Source: Gibbula magus
Lineage: Eukaryota; Mollusca; Gastropoda; Trochida; Trochidae
DNA: 64,000 nucleotides
Assembly: GCA_936450465.1 (NCBI GenBank)
Contig: OW388292.1
Coordinates: 26,572,122-26,636,121 of the forward strand
Direction: 5' to 3'
A program made the position numbers and the translations under genes. Under the pieces are notes generated by a model, which was not told the DNA's origin, searched no databases, and worked only from the letters and a program-made list of their open reading frames with translations. Shown here piece by piece: positions 11,894-24,422 of this stretch (position 1 is the stretch's first letter; the number at the start of each line of letters is the position of its first letter).

Positions 11894-12470
11894 CCTTGTG
11901 TTACCTATTTCTGTGGTAATAAGAAAGAAACTTCTATGAATTAGGCGATACTGATGTCAAACATTATAAATATCATAAAATGATAGACAACATATATTTC
12001 AAATATTTGATGCCAAATAAACAGTTATTTTATTGTTTTGTTGATTTTGATTGTCAATATTCTGACAGGTGACAGTTTGTATTACATTATTTTGGTGTCA
12101 CCTGTTTTCATGGTATTTGTCTTAGGTCAAATTACGAGAACACAACATATGCCACAATGCGATTTTTACTGATTTCAAAACACAAATGGATAGTGTACAA
12201 CTACATTTAAACTAAAATTGTCAAATGTTTAAAGTTTTTAGATTCCTATACATGTAATTATGTAACTATGTCACCAAAATTAAGCAAAAATTTTTTATTT
12301 CGGATAAATTGAAGAATTCGTTCAGATAATAATTCAGCACCAACACAGAAGTAGTTTACCAGACTATTCTAGTAGTCAGGATAGTCAGGGAGCTTGTTGA
12401 GAAATATACATGTTTATTTGTCTTAAACCAAATGATATTTATTGCTGCAGGTTAGATTGAGCCAAGCACA

Positions 12471-15400
12471 ATGTATGACACCCCGATAAGTCTGCAGGAT
12501 TGCTGCGTGGACTTCATCTGTGATAACCTGGCAACATTGTGTGACATTCAAACGAGTCTGGACACTAATCAAACTAAGTACTCCTTCAAGGATACAGATG
12601 CATATTTCCATAGCAACCTGTCTGAACAGTTGCTCACAACCCTGTGCGACAAGGGACGGTTAAACGATGAAACTCTCGCATTGTTCGACCCGAACGTGAC
12701 CACTCTAAGAAGAGTAAGCATCAAAGATGCACAAGTGACTACAAAAGGTTTACGAGTTCTAAAATCACATCGAATATCTGAGTTGGAGATCACGGGACTC
12801 AAATCTGTGACAGTGAACGATATCTTCAGCTGTTTAGGTGAATGGACACTATCCAATCTACGGGTACTGAACGTCAGTAATTCGACTTTCCTAAATAGTG
12901 CAAAGTTTTGTGTAGTGGTGTCTTTATCGAAGCTGCAGAATCTGCAAAGCTTGAATGTGAGTCACACAGAATTCAACAAACATGGACTTGAGATTATAGC
13001 CGAAGATTTGCCCTGTCTGGAGAGTATTGATATATCTGGCACAGCTATCAATGATGTGTCTCCGCTGCGAAAGTGCAAAGACCGTCTCAAGTCTCTCTCC
13101 ATGTATAACTTGCAGGTAAGATTTGGATATGATTTATGAACTTAATTATTTATTTTTTTTCATTTTAAGTTGATAGTGAAACTGGCCATGAGTCATGAAG
13201 ACATCGAAGCTAAGCATATTTCATGTATGTTCAAATCTAACTAAGTGTAAATTTGCTTTGACTAAATGTACTCTTCTTATGTTAAGCTCATTATCATTTG
13301 CTCTGACCTTTAGTCAAAGTGTGAATTTAAGCGAAAATAAAATTGGTATAAGCTTAGCAATATTTTTGTTTAGTTTAATTTGTCTTAGTCGCTTCATCAT
13401 CTTTGGGACTGATAAGTAAATCATATGTTTCTGTATTTTGTACTCAAATTTGAAATGATTAACCATGTCAATTAGTAACAAATAGTCAGTCATTTGATGT
13501 GACTATTTCTCAAAATGTCTCAAATGAACTACCTATTTCCTATCATCCTTTCTATTTCATTAGCCATCAGGCTTACCGGGTATGTGAGGTCAGGTGGGCT
13601 TTGAGCATGCACTTGGTGTATGGAGGCTAGCGCTATATAAGTACACAGTATTATTATTATTATCATCTGTTGCCTTTTCGGCAATGTCTTTTAGGCTTTC
13701 TAATATTCAACTTTTCCTTCAGAAATTCTGCTCTGCGAAAAGCCTTAATTTTGCTGGGATGTATCAGCTTCTACAGTTTCTAATGAAGGCATTTGAATGA
13801 TGAAACCTTGTTTAGATAAACTTTGACCTAATAATTGTGTGTTTAATAAAGATTATTTGCATGTTATAAACCTATTTCATCAACCATAAATGATAATAAA
13901 AATGACGAGCTACAGAGACAATGGCCAATTCTATATTTTATTATATTTTAGCTTACATACATTCATTGGTTGTTCAAACTAGATAATTTTGTGCATGCCT
14001 TAAATCATTTTTGTTTGAAAAGTGTCTACTGTTTGAGGTGTGCAGTGCATGTTTCATTACTCAAGGTGACTTACACAGACTATATTTCAGGTGGCTAGCA
14101 CGGACGATCTAGTGACAGTTCTGTGCGAGCTGACTCAGCTAGTTCACCTGGACGTCTCCAGTGATAGTTCCCAGTCTTTCATCAGTATTTACCCGCCCCG
14201 GTTTCAAATCAGCAGCCTCCTGGAGAAAACATTAAGTCACCCGAACCTCTCCTCGCTGGACATATCGGGGCGGGAGGACGTTGAGGAGGATCTACTCAAG
14301 TAAGTTCATTCTGAATAATCCATTAATGATCATCGATTGTCGATTTCTGTATAATGATCATTCTGAGTTTGAAGTTCTCTACAGCAGCAGACTCTATAGA
14401 TATGTGCACAGATAATTATACTTTTGTAAATTATGTCTGGAAAATTCACTGTATCTTGTACTTTACAAGTATTGAATAGGGGTATAGATTTCACCATTTT
14501 TATCCTGAATTACATTTACTATTGGCATATAATTCAATATATAATATTGGCATATATAATTGAAATTTGTTTCCCTTAGCGAGAAGGATAAAAAGACTCA
14601 CTAATTTTTTCAACAAATGAACATACAAATTTTATTTTTGTTTCTGAAATTTAACTGAGAGAAATGTGTCAAGGTGTATAGTTTAAAGGTCAGCTGAAGT
14701 GTTCAACGAGTCGGGAAGAATGCAGTGTGGAATGTTGTTGAATGGTCTCTATTTGCAGGAGGTACATGTGCTGTCACCCACGTCTACGCTTCCTTGGGCT
14801 AGCGCTCACCAATGCCTGTACATACTCCATGTTCTGTGATGAGTCCGCAGACTATAGAAGCGACATTCTGGTTAGTGTCTGGTGAAATGTCATCTTGCTA
14901 ATGTCAGCATGCAGGGTTCGAAATTAGCACTAGTCCGGTAGCCCATGGCTAGTGGAAAAGAAGCTGGGCTAGTAGAGTGTAAAAACTGGTAGTCCAAAAG
15001 ACTAGTTAAAATCTGAGGTGAAATGATCATGGAAATGTATTTGGCTAGCTGGAATAAGTCTGGACTAGTACTTTTAGAATTGCTAGTCTGGACTAGTACT
15101 TTTAGAATTACTAGTCCGAATGGCTACTGCATTGAAAAGGTAATTTCGACCCCTGGCATGCATTCAGGGAAAAGAGCGAATGATAAACTCTGTAGTTGTG
15201 TAAATAAGGCAAATGTAGTTGCCCAAACCTTTTAATTTGTATGCAGTGAGATTAAGATTTTTTGTTGTTGAAAATACCAAATTATTTAAACAATATCTTT
15301 TGACAAAGTCAATAACCAATTATGTCTTGGAATTATCGTTTATACATGTTTAAATTAATTCTTAGAATTTTGACTATATGTACTAAATGTACAAATATGT

Positions 15401-18400
15401 TCAATTGATTTCTTTGTTATATATACTTGGTTATTCTAAACAATATGCCTGAAGTCTGTTGGGGAAAATCATTACGAAGAATGCAGTTACAGAAGTTACA
15501 ATTCAAGAAGAAATTACCCATCAAGTACACCCATCAAGTATTCACTTTCAATATTGTTGTTTTTTCTGATTTCAGCATAGAGAATTTGTTATGAAATGTA
15601 ATGTTGCTTACTTACAAAACTTTGTTGAAATTATTTTGATAGATAATGGTTATACACATTTATCTCCCTTGAAGGTGACTGGCGAAGCATCTGAGAACCA
15701 GATCGTGGAGGCTCTGAGACGTTACACGCTGAGGTCGATGTATGTACAGAGAGCACTGTATAAACTCTTCAGCTTCTCTCAGTGCTGGATCAGACCCCGT
15801 AAAGACATCATTCAGGTACCAGAACACAATCACGCTCTGTCATGCCATACATCGTGGAAGAATAGCATAAAGGCACTAAAAGAACGTTAACATGCAATGA
15901 TTAGTTTTAAATGTTATAATATAATAAAATACAGATCTTATCTAAAGAAACGGGTAGAGTGAAAAGGGTTGGATTATGATTGAACTTGGAGTTACAAATG
16001 TTGTATGTAACAGCACCCGTATCCTTCCGCTACATGTCTAATCTGTATCCCAGGTGGTGCTGCCATCTATGCGAAGCCACCCCAAACAGCTGGGTGTTCA
16101 GATGGCGGCGACGGCGTGCCTGTACAATCTGACGAAGGGAGACCTGGGTCCCAAGCTGCATCCCTGTTGTCTCAAGTACGTCGTGGATCTCACTCTGACC
16201 GCCATGAAGAACTTCCCCAACCATCAGCAGCTGCAGAAAAATGCTCTTCTCACACTTTGCAGCGATCGAATCCTTCAGGATGTGGTGAGTTCAAACTGGA
16301 AATAATAAGGGCAAAAAGATATTCAGAAATAAAATGAAGTTGTCTCCGATTCATCTTTGTCTTTACAACAAGTTACTTACCAGGCATTGTATTGAAAAGT
16401 TTTATTTGGAATGTCATCATGAGGATGAAGTAATATTGCTCTTATGAAGTTGGATATATAAAATATACAGTCAGACCTGGTTTACCCGGACATCGTATAT
16501 CCAGAAATCCAGCCATTCGCACAAAAATATTTCAAATCATCTGTATGCATTTCTATACAAATGGTGATTGGCTTAACTGCACGACTCACTTTCCAGATGA
16601 TTTTCAACTGTAACCAAATTATGTGGATAAAATGGGGTCTGGGGTCTGTATGTACATGTTACGTATTGATTCAAAGTCTAACAATAAATAGTAGATAATG
16701 TTTCCTCCTTTTTTCCTCAGAGTTTTGACCGTTTTCGATGTGCGAAGCTTGTCATGGAGTGTCTGTGTTCTTTTGATGATCCCTCCATGAATAGGATGTC
16801 TGTCGCCATTTGTTCAATTCTTGCTGCAAAGGTAGGAACAGCTGACCTGTAACATTTCCTACCAACTTCAACAATGACAACATGACCTTTTGTGTCTGAA
16901 TTACTCTTGAACTATAAAAACAAGGCATATTTTTAGCTTGGTGAAGACATTCTCAGAATTAATATTATGCAGCAATTGATTTCACATTTATCATATCATT
17001 TTCTATCCTGTCTATTTCATTTTGATGTCCCTGAATGCAATGCGGGACAATGTTACGTATTCAGCAATGTCTATACGTATGGCCCCAATCTTTGCACTAA
17101 AACCATTAGCCCATTACACAGATACCAGTCAACTTTTGTGGCCTTGTCCTAATTAGTAACGTCATGTTCTTAACTCGGTATCTCAAGAACTGTTGTACTT
17201 AATGTTTTCATATTTACTGGAGCCTATATGATGAATTATGCAGACACAAGTCACATGTATGATGCTTCTTCATGCTATATCTAATAAAATCTCTCTTAAT
17301 AAGTGGTTGATAACACCTGACCATCATCTATTTCTGTGTAGATATCCACGGAGCAGACATCCATCCTGGGCTCCAAGTCTCCGTACATGAAGAAGCTGCT
17401 CTCATTGGTCAGTCAGCGCATGGAGGCGGTTCAGGTGGACATCACGCTCAAGTTCACGCTCAGCGCACTCTGGAACCTAACAGGTGGAGACAGAGATAGA
17501 CTCCTTTAATGTTTGGTTTGAGTTTTCTACTTCATACAATAGAATGCATTTTGTCATTATTGTTTCATTTGTTTGATGAGTCAGCATTGTTTGTGATTTA
17601 AATTGTCATCTTTTCATCTTTGAAGTCAATTTCTGAAATTATACACTCTTGTTTATACAAGTGAACACTCACACTGATAATTACCCAAAGGTTTCTATTT
17701 TGATGTCACATGTTACTTCCACCAATTGGAGACGTAGGTGTGAGTGAGCTGTGTGAGTGATTGCTTGTTATGCTGTGAACCAATCAGATCACTGTTATGA
17801 AGGTTTATCACAATTATGTTTCAAACTACCTCAAACTATTCCTTGAATACCCTACAATAAATTGGGTTCTCACCTGCTTGCAGATGAGTCTGCGCCTACC
17901 TGCCACGTGTTTCTTAACGAGGGAGGACTGGAACTCTTCATGAAGATGCTTCAGGTGAGATCAGTGCAACTCTTTTATGATTAGTTCAAACAACCGAGCG
18001 AACGTAACAGGGTGTCAGAACTAGGCAATATAAAAAAAGTGGATCCTGGAGGCCTCAAACCCCGAGAGTACTCACTACAGCTGGGTGTCTGGTAGACAGC
18101 TGATCTATAGTTCATATAAAGCAAAGTTGCAAAAATATGAAAGTATCAACAAAAGACCTCATTACCTACCTACAACTTAAACCTGAATAACTGTGCAAAC
18201 TAATAATGAAACTTATGAACCATTTCCTCACTTATCACATCATTGACAAAGTATTTGTTGAAATTCTATACAAACATGATCTTCCTGATCTGTTCCAGAC
18301 CCTAACAGACCGAGACGATATGGAAGATGAAGCTCGAGTGCAGGTCGAGACAAAAGTGTTGGGACTCTTGGTAAGATTGTTACCAAATGATTGTTACCAA

Positions 18401-21400
18401 ATGATTGTTACTTTTATATTACCAGTGTGATAATGCAAGTTTTGTAAAGTTGTTGTGAGTCAAGGGGTTTCTTTATCGTCTCTTCTATTAGTTAAGTTGA
18501 CATTTACTACCAGTTGTTTCATGATGAATAGTCAAGGGAATCTTGTTTAGCAACAATGTCATGTGTTCTCTCTGAACTGTTTCAGGGCAGAGTTGTGTCA
18601 GCACTTAATTATGAATCTTTGTGAAAGATTCTTTAAATACAACAAATGGATGTTGATAGTTTGTACTTTTACCACTGTTTACCCTAACACTGAGCATTTC
18701 ATATTGCAGAACAATATAGCAGAAGTGAAGAACCTGAGACAAGCCTTGATGAGGGAGGACTTCATAATGCTAATAAAGTAGGTCCAATTAACTGTCAGTT
18801 TTCATGTCTGATTTTGATAATATTTTGTAGTTGTTGTGACTAGAATACTTACTTTACCAATTAGACTCTCATACATATATGTGGCATATATCATTTGTGT
18901 TTTTTTCAAGTTTGTACATCTGTCAAAAATAATTTTCGCATAAGAGATCTTTTAACCTATTAAGACAACGATGAAATAGGTTTTAACAAACCAAAATTCA
19001 GGAATTATATCATGCTTTTTTTCTCAGACGTTTGCTGCACGCAGAGTTCATCGACGTGAGCTACTTTGCTGCGGGGATCGTTGCCCACCTGGCAAGTGAT
19101 GGGGAGGAGTCGTGGCTACTGGCCAGCATCCTCAGGGACGACATCCTCTCTGATCTGGTACGTCAAACATATAGCCCACCTGACTTCTTTGAATCAGTTA
19201 AGATTATTGACTACCACGTCATAGATAGGTTACCCGACACAACATTTGTGGACTTGGTTTTGCAACACTGATAGCCTGACAATAACAGTACTCTTTGTGA
19301 GTTATCTACATATGTGCAACAATTTTTGATCAGCTGTTTTGTAAGGGGGGATAACTCATAGGGTCTGTCCGGTTATCTCCCGTCTGACAGACAGGCAGCT
19401 GACCGACATGCCATCTGACAGACACTTAGTTGAAGGTTAATTAGATCATCCCCTACAGATACAATGGAACAGTCCACAGTCAGAGTAGAGCAGAGTAGAG
19501 TAGGCTTCGTTAACGAACAGTAAAGACAACATAGGTTCTTGTTGCGATCAGAGGATCAAATAATAATCTGTCGTCTACTCTCATTGTGTTTTTTAATGTC
19601 AACTAGTGTTTTGTCAACTGTAATGAAACTGTACGTGTAGGAGAATGTCCTCAAACTGGCCATTAGTTTTGCACTAATGGCCAGTTTGAGGACATTCTCC
19701 TACTTAAAACAAAGTTTAAGTAAACATGTTCTTGCTATTGAAATGCACGCCACAACGCACTTTATCATGTGCAAAACTAATGGCGACTTATGTATTACTA
19801 TATGTATTTCATGATCTTCTCAGAATTGCCAGTTGCATTCCCTCGTCTGCCAAGTTATAATGAATAGGTAACAAGCAGTAACTCAGCTGTGCACCGAACC
19901 GTAAATGTTGTTGTTTTAAGGCGTCTGTCAGCTGCCTGTCTGTCAGGTGGGTGGTTACCGTCTGTCCACGTTCACCTTTTCTGAATAACGATCAGTCTGA
20001 CCATAATTAAACTAAAATATATTCAGTTACACAAAGAGGCATGGTTGGGTTATGGTTTCCTAATGCTGTTATGTTACACAATATTTAACAACAGTACTGA
20101 TGGTCTGTCAATATGACAATTAGCTATGCATGTATACAGAGCAATTTCTGAATTGGTATCTCTCGCAAGAAATTCAATCAATCAATGGACCAGACAACCA
20201 TGGCAATTTACAATTCTGTAGGGGAAGTAAGTTTGAGATTTGGTACTGTATGGCTGTGTTTGATTTGTGGACTCGAGTGTGAGTTTGCATATCAATGCTA
20301 ATGTGGAGCTAGAACGTTCTCCTTGATTTTGTGAAAACAACTCAAGTTGTAACGTCACATTGCATTATGGGTAGTGCAGTTTCTCAAACCAATCACACAT
20401 TCACATTATGAATAAAATATAAAATTTTGTTACATAGAAACATGTTTATATAAAGATTAGTTATATATTTTTATTTTTGCTCTTGTGGCCATTCTATGGA
20501 AGACGTTGTCCACTACCTGTTCACATGTCGGACTTATCAACATTTAAGAGTTAATGTGTATTTTTATACTCGTGGGTACGATGTCCAAACCACCTTATAC
20601 GGTAACGGCTCATTGGATAATACAACAAATAATGAAATTCTGAATTCATTACACGAGTTCATTTTCAATAGTAAACGTTTCGTTTAATTACAAAATAAAT
20701 AATAAATATATCCCACAAAAATTGAATAAGAGCTGCAGCCCACTCCATTACTAGGCATACATGTACACAGCAAAATGCAAATTCCAAAAGAATCATTGAT
20801 ATGTTCATTTCTATAGGTTGTTCGCTTGCTCAAGTTCATGTTTCATTTTATTAGAGATGTTCTGTTTCCAGCTTGTTCATTTGTTGTACTGGAGCGGTGT
20901 TCAAATAAGCCATATGGCTTGTTCGCCAATCCAGATTTCATTTTGTGAAATAAAATATGTTTAAACCATATTTTTAAACAGAAAATGAATTACTTGTGTT
21001 GATAGCTGAGGCGACTTTTCATACTGTGAGTCAACACAGGAGACAAATCGCATGTGTCCATTTGACCTAAGTGATGTTAAATCAAACACAGTATAAATAT
21101 CATTGATTATCATGTGATAATGCATATTTTCTCTCTCCAGGCTGAAGTGGTTAGAAAATGGCAACAACCTCAGAGTGAAATGGTCGCTTACAGGTTTGTA
21201 GCTTTGTAGCAAGACGATGTTATGAAATAAAACTTACATTTTTACCTTTACATATTTTTGTTTTATTCTCTATTCATATTTAAACAGTAAAGTCAAAACA
21301 TTTATCAACATAATTAGATTTTTTCTCTCTATTTTTATCGTGATATTTGAAGCATAACTTCTTATCCACAGATCGTTCAATCCATTCTTCCCACTTCTGG

Positions 21401-21851
21401 ACTGTCACGATGCTCCGTCAGTTCAGCTCTGGGCTGTTTGGGCCATCAACCATGTGTGTACAAAAAATGGTGAGTCCTTGCGCCTGCTGATCCAAAATAG
21501 TATCTCTATCAACCTAGATCAAGCATACTTTACACATACTTTACATACTTTAGTACTTTCTCTTTGCAAAGTGCTTGTTTCATTACTCAGAAATGAAACA
21601 AATCTCATTCTTATTAGATCCCAACCAAATTGCAATTACTTTCTTTACAAATGTCCCTAAAGGCTGTTAGTTAGTACTCAAAGTCGAAAAATTCTGTCCG
21701 TATTTCAGGCAAACGCTACTGTCCTCTCCTCAAGGAGGAGGGAGGTGCAGAGAAGATTCATCAGTTGGTCGTCGCCAGCGCGGACTCGCACGTCGTGGAC
21801 ATCTCTCGAACCATCCTGGATCTGCTCAAGGAACATGTCAAAGATGTTTAG
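12471..21851 (+). CDS. ZYG11B: ZYG11 homologue, CUL2-RING ligase substrate receptor
   Basis: A complete 14-exon gene for a 741-aa protein, close to the usual ZYG11B length (744 in human, from memory). ZYG11 proteins bind elongin B/C and CUL2 and recruit substrates, including proteins with N-terminal glycine degrons, for ubiquitination. Exons: 12471-13115, 14091-14299, 14759-14870, 15675-15815, 16054-16284, 16721-16831, 17342-17483, 17884-17954, 18299-18370, 18710-18777, 19028-19157, 21141-21193, 21372-21469, 21709-21851. Every junction is AG/GT and every phase agrees. The start is set by an in-frame TAG 18 bases upstream (12453); an acceptor ending at 12450 implies an upstream 5' UTR exon. 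Residues 7-16 (SLQDCCVDFI) fit the elongin C BC-box. LRRs follow to about residue 300 (LQSLNVS, LESIDIS, LSSLDIS). Armadillo-like repeats fill the rest, with ALWNLTDE (525-532) and LLNNIAEV (577-584) lining the degron pocket in the family. ZYG11A is not excluded by name. Confidence 0.97.
13590..13668 (+). repeat. L2/CR1-type LINE 3' tail (intronic remnant)
   Basis: A short remnant reading GCTTTGAGCATGCACTTGGT, then AGCGCTATATAAG, and ending in (ATT)n. This layout matches the 3' end of the LINE at 44.6-46.4 kb in inverse orientation. It lies in ZYG11 intron 1 and looks like a severely 5'-truncated insertion. Confidence 0.6.
14912..15155. mobile_element. 244-bp TIR element in ZYG11 intron 3
   Basis: The left end CAGGGTTCGAAATTAGC and the right end GGTAATTTCGACCCCTG are inverted copies. 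Five bases, GCATG, are shared by the two flanks and may be a target duplication. The interior has repeated ACTAGTCC/CTAGTCTGGACTAGTAC motifs, including two direct copies of a 28-bp unit at about 15057-15115. It is non-coding; the 70-aa frame across it (15023-15235) is not a gene. Confidence 0.65.
16466..16650. mobile_element. pogo-like MITE in ZYG11 intron 5
   Basis: A 181-bp segment (16468-16648) begins CAGTCAGACCTGGTTTACCC and ends with an inverted-style GGGGTCTG, flanked by TA on each side. CAGT(C/A)GAACCT-type ends with TA duplications are typical of pogo/Tigger-related MITEs. The right TIR is degenerate, so the class is tentative. Confidence 0.5.
19361..19972. mobile_element. foldback TIR element with central perfect hairpin
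   Basis: The outer inverted repeats are about 45 bp: the left has GTCTGACAGACAGGCAGCTG, the right has CAGCTGCCTGTCTGTCAGGT. The exact midpoint holds a perfect hairpin at 19637-19703: 31-bp arms starting GTAGGAGAATGTCC with a 5-base loop, TTTGC. The sequence between arms and hairpin is AT-rich and does not obviously pair. It occupies ZYG11 intron 11, the largest in the 3' half of the gene. Element limits are approximate and no target duplication was recognised. Confidence 0.6.
20475..20687 (+). pseudogene. non-LTR retrotransposon ORF2 C-terminal remnant
   Basis: A 71-codon open stretch encodes FCSCGHSMEDVVHYLFTCRT near its start, the Cys-x-Cys...His-x4-Cys zinc-binding-like module found at the C-terminus of many LINE polymerases. 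It ends at TAA followed by an A-rich tail (aaataaataataaata). No reverse transcriptase core precedes it, so it is a 5'-truncated insertion. It lies in ZYG11 intron 11, downstream of the foldback element. A similar module is found at 55301-55549. Confidence 0.65.
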
Positions 21852-22720
21852 TGCAGTCGGAATTGTTAAACAGTTTGAATGCCTCTAAAATTTGTAAACT
21901 TTTTAGAGAAATTTCTCAAGGGGATACAAATCTCTATGAGATCAGAAATGCAACAATGATGTATAGAGGAATCTGAAATGGCCAAAATATGTAGAGCAAT
22001 TAGAATCATAACACAAATGTTTAGAGAAATCTGAAATAAGACAATATTTTTGAAGAATCAGAAATGTGACAAGGATATATATGCATCTGAAATTTAAAAT
22101 ATGTTTAAAGGAATCTGAAATACAAGATAATTGTTTAGAAGAATCAGAATCATAACAAAGATGTTTAAAGGAGTCTGAAATGAGACAAAGACTTTAGAAG
22201 AAATAGCAATGTGACAAGATATATAGAGAATAAGAGGACACTTTATCCTCTTCTTTATTTATCCCAAACTTCGGTTTGGTTCAGTCTCTGTATCTGTAAG
22301 TGGATCCACATGCTGCTATCATCAACAAGCCCTCTTCTAAACAGATCGTCCAGTGCCGCCCATAATATAAAATAAATATAGAAACATCAGAATTATAACA
22401 AAGATGTTTAGAAGAATTTGAATTATAACAAATTAAGATTAATCTGAATTATAACAAAGATGTTTAGAGGAATCTGAAATGAGAAAAAGACCTTAGAAGA
22501 ATCAAATATGTGACAAAGATGTATATAAGAAACTGACATATGAAAGATTTGTAAAGGAATCGAAGTTGTCGAAGGTATGAAGAGGAATCAGAAATTCAAA
22601 ATAAATATTTGGAGGAATTAGAAATATATCGGAGAGGTTTAAATGAATCTGAATTGTCAAAGATGTTTAGAGGAGCTTAAAATGACATTGACAATGTTTG
22701 GAGGAATATGGAATGTCCAA
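21845..22720 (+). repeat. degenerate minisatellite at the start of the ZYG11 3' UTR
   Basis: From the stop codon onward the sequence repeats, with much variation, a unit of about 35-45 bp containing CAAAGATGTTTAGAGGAATC and TGAAATG or TGAATTGT. Good copies are near 22152, 22398, 22457 and 22668. A stretch at about 22230-22370 is unrelated and interrupts the array. The end of the coding sequence itself, GTCAAAGATGTTTAG, matches the unit. Confidence 0.7.
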
Positions 22721-23969
22721 TGTTTACCTCAGCTGTTTGATGGATATTTACTTTCACGAGGAGCACGCTAAACATTGACTGATAGTGTTGACGGAATTAC
22801 ATGCAGTTGATTTGATGGGATTGACTATGTGAGCTTTATTTTGATATAATTTGGTGTAACTTTATTACATGAAAGAAGTTAGCATTAGAAATCTTGTTAT
22901 TCTATGAGATGTCATGGTTGGATTTATTTACCATGAATAATGAATAGTTTCTATGGTGATCCATTACTCTACACCTCAATCTGAGACCGTTTTGTTATTG
23001 TTTGTTTTTTGTTTTAAAACTATGTGATATGGATTTTGTCCTTGCAAGAGGAATGGAAGTATTTATTGTCTGATAATGTACCATTAATTTACTATGAGGA
23101 TCTTTGTAGTTGTTACTTATGATTATGTATATGGACCTATAAAGGGAGGTAACTGCGGCAGGAGTTAGAGACAAACGATGTATATTCAGATGGTGACTGT
23201 GGTTTTCTTGTTACATGGTGGTCAATTTTGAGTTATTTAATGGTTTCCCTTTATCAAAAAGTGTAGATATTGTTTTGGAGCATATTGTTGCTTGAAATAT
23301 TTGCATATTAATGATAGAATCTATTCTGTCGCATTTGGCAGTTTCTTGATTAAAATGGAAAACTTCAGATTGACCTTAATCTTTCAGCATTTGACTTTAT
23401 TGACATGTCTGTTATCTTTTATTCATTTCATATCACATCATATGTCTTAATGTGCACAAGTTATTACTATATTTTTGTAAGCAAAGTAATCATAAAAAAA
23501 TATGTTTTAAAAAATCCCTGAAAGGGATAGGTGAAACTACTATATATCTGTAATTTTGTCAGATGGGAGAGTAACATCACCAGATGCACAAGTCAATGTT
23601 CAAAATGATTTTTCAAAGGACAGTATTTGTTTAGAAGGGCTGTAGAGGAATTTTTCAACATTGGCGGAAATGTCTTCCACCCCTGGAATATCCTGCCCAA
23701 AGGACTGGATTGGTTATGATCAGAAGTCTTAGTTGCTGAGAGTTTTAATTCAGAGGACATTTGAAATGATGTTGTCATATAATACATAATGTGATTTAAC
23801 TTCTGATATTTCATTATTTGTTCTCTTGTGAATTCATCTTGGGCCAATTCAACAGGCTAAACATGAACATGGACGCACAAGGTAGTATATTTACTCTCAT
23901 GCACAGAAAAGCGACCGCTCAGATAGGGCTTCTCATGGAAACCATAGGCAAGATCTAGTACTGAGAGGA

Positions 23970-24350
23970 CTGTTATGTACAGAGTCATGCACTATGTGAG
24001 TGTACTAGACCATTTCCTGATGACTGTCATGTGCTATGTGAGTGTACTAGACCATTTCCTGATGACTGCTGCTATGGATTCTGCAATAATTAGTTAGAAA
24101 TTAGCAATACTTCTTACAGATGCTGCTATCTGAAGTGATTGATTAATGTTTTTTTTGGAAGAACATGCCAACTACTTTTGAAAATGTTGATCTCTTTGTT
24201 GATAGACGGTTACCATGGCTTCTAATGATAGATGATTACCATGGCGACTGTTTACTGTTAATAGATAGTTACCAAAGCTACTGTTGACAGATTACTCCTA
24301 TAGCTACTGTTGATAGCTGGCTACTATGGCAACTGTTTATAGATGGTTTA
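23970..24350 (+). repeat. short tandem duplications in the ZYG11 3' region
   Basis: Two adjacent copies of a 43-bp unit containing CTATGTGAGTGTACTAGACC lie at about 23990-24066. About four degenerate copies of a 40-bp unit, (GATAGA)-GGTTACCATGGC-ACTGTT-like, lie at about 24195-24350. Neither has coding meaning. Confidence 0.65.
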
Positions 24351-24351
24351 C

Positions 24352-24422
24352 TGTATCAGCGCATTGAGAATGCATAAGTGTGAACAATTGCGCTCTACAA
24401 GTGACATTATTATTATTATTAG
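24352..24422 (+). repeat. L2/CR1-type LINE 3' tail (second remnant)
   Basis: The sequence GCGCATTGAGAATGCATAAG, then TTGCGCTCTACAAGTGAC and (ATT)n, has the same layout as the tails at 13590-13668 and 44610-44700. It is a 5'-truncated insertion of about 70 bp. Confidence 0.55.

Noticed and set aside
12569..12856. 95-aa minus-strand frame opposite the first ZYG11 exon
   Set aside because: Antisense shadow of a well-supported coding exon.
19637..19703. MicroRNA precursor
   Set aside because: The stem is perfectly paired with a 5-base loop and sits at the centre of a transposon-like element; a canonical animal precursor would have a larger loop and mismatches. Small-RNA data could reopen this.
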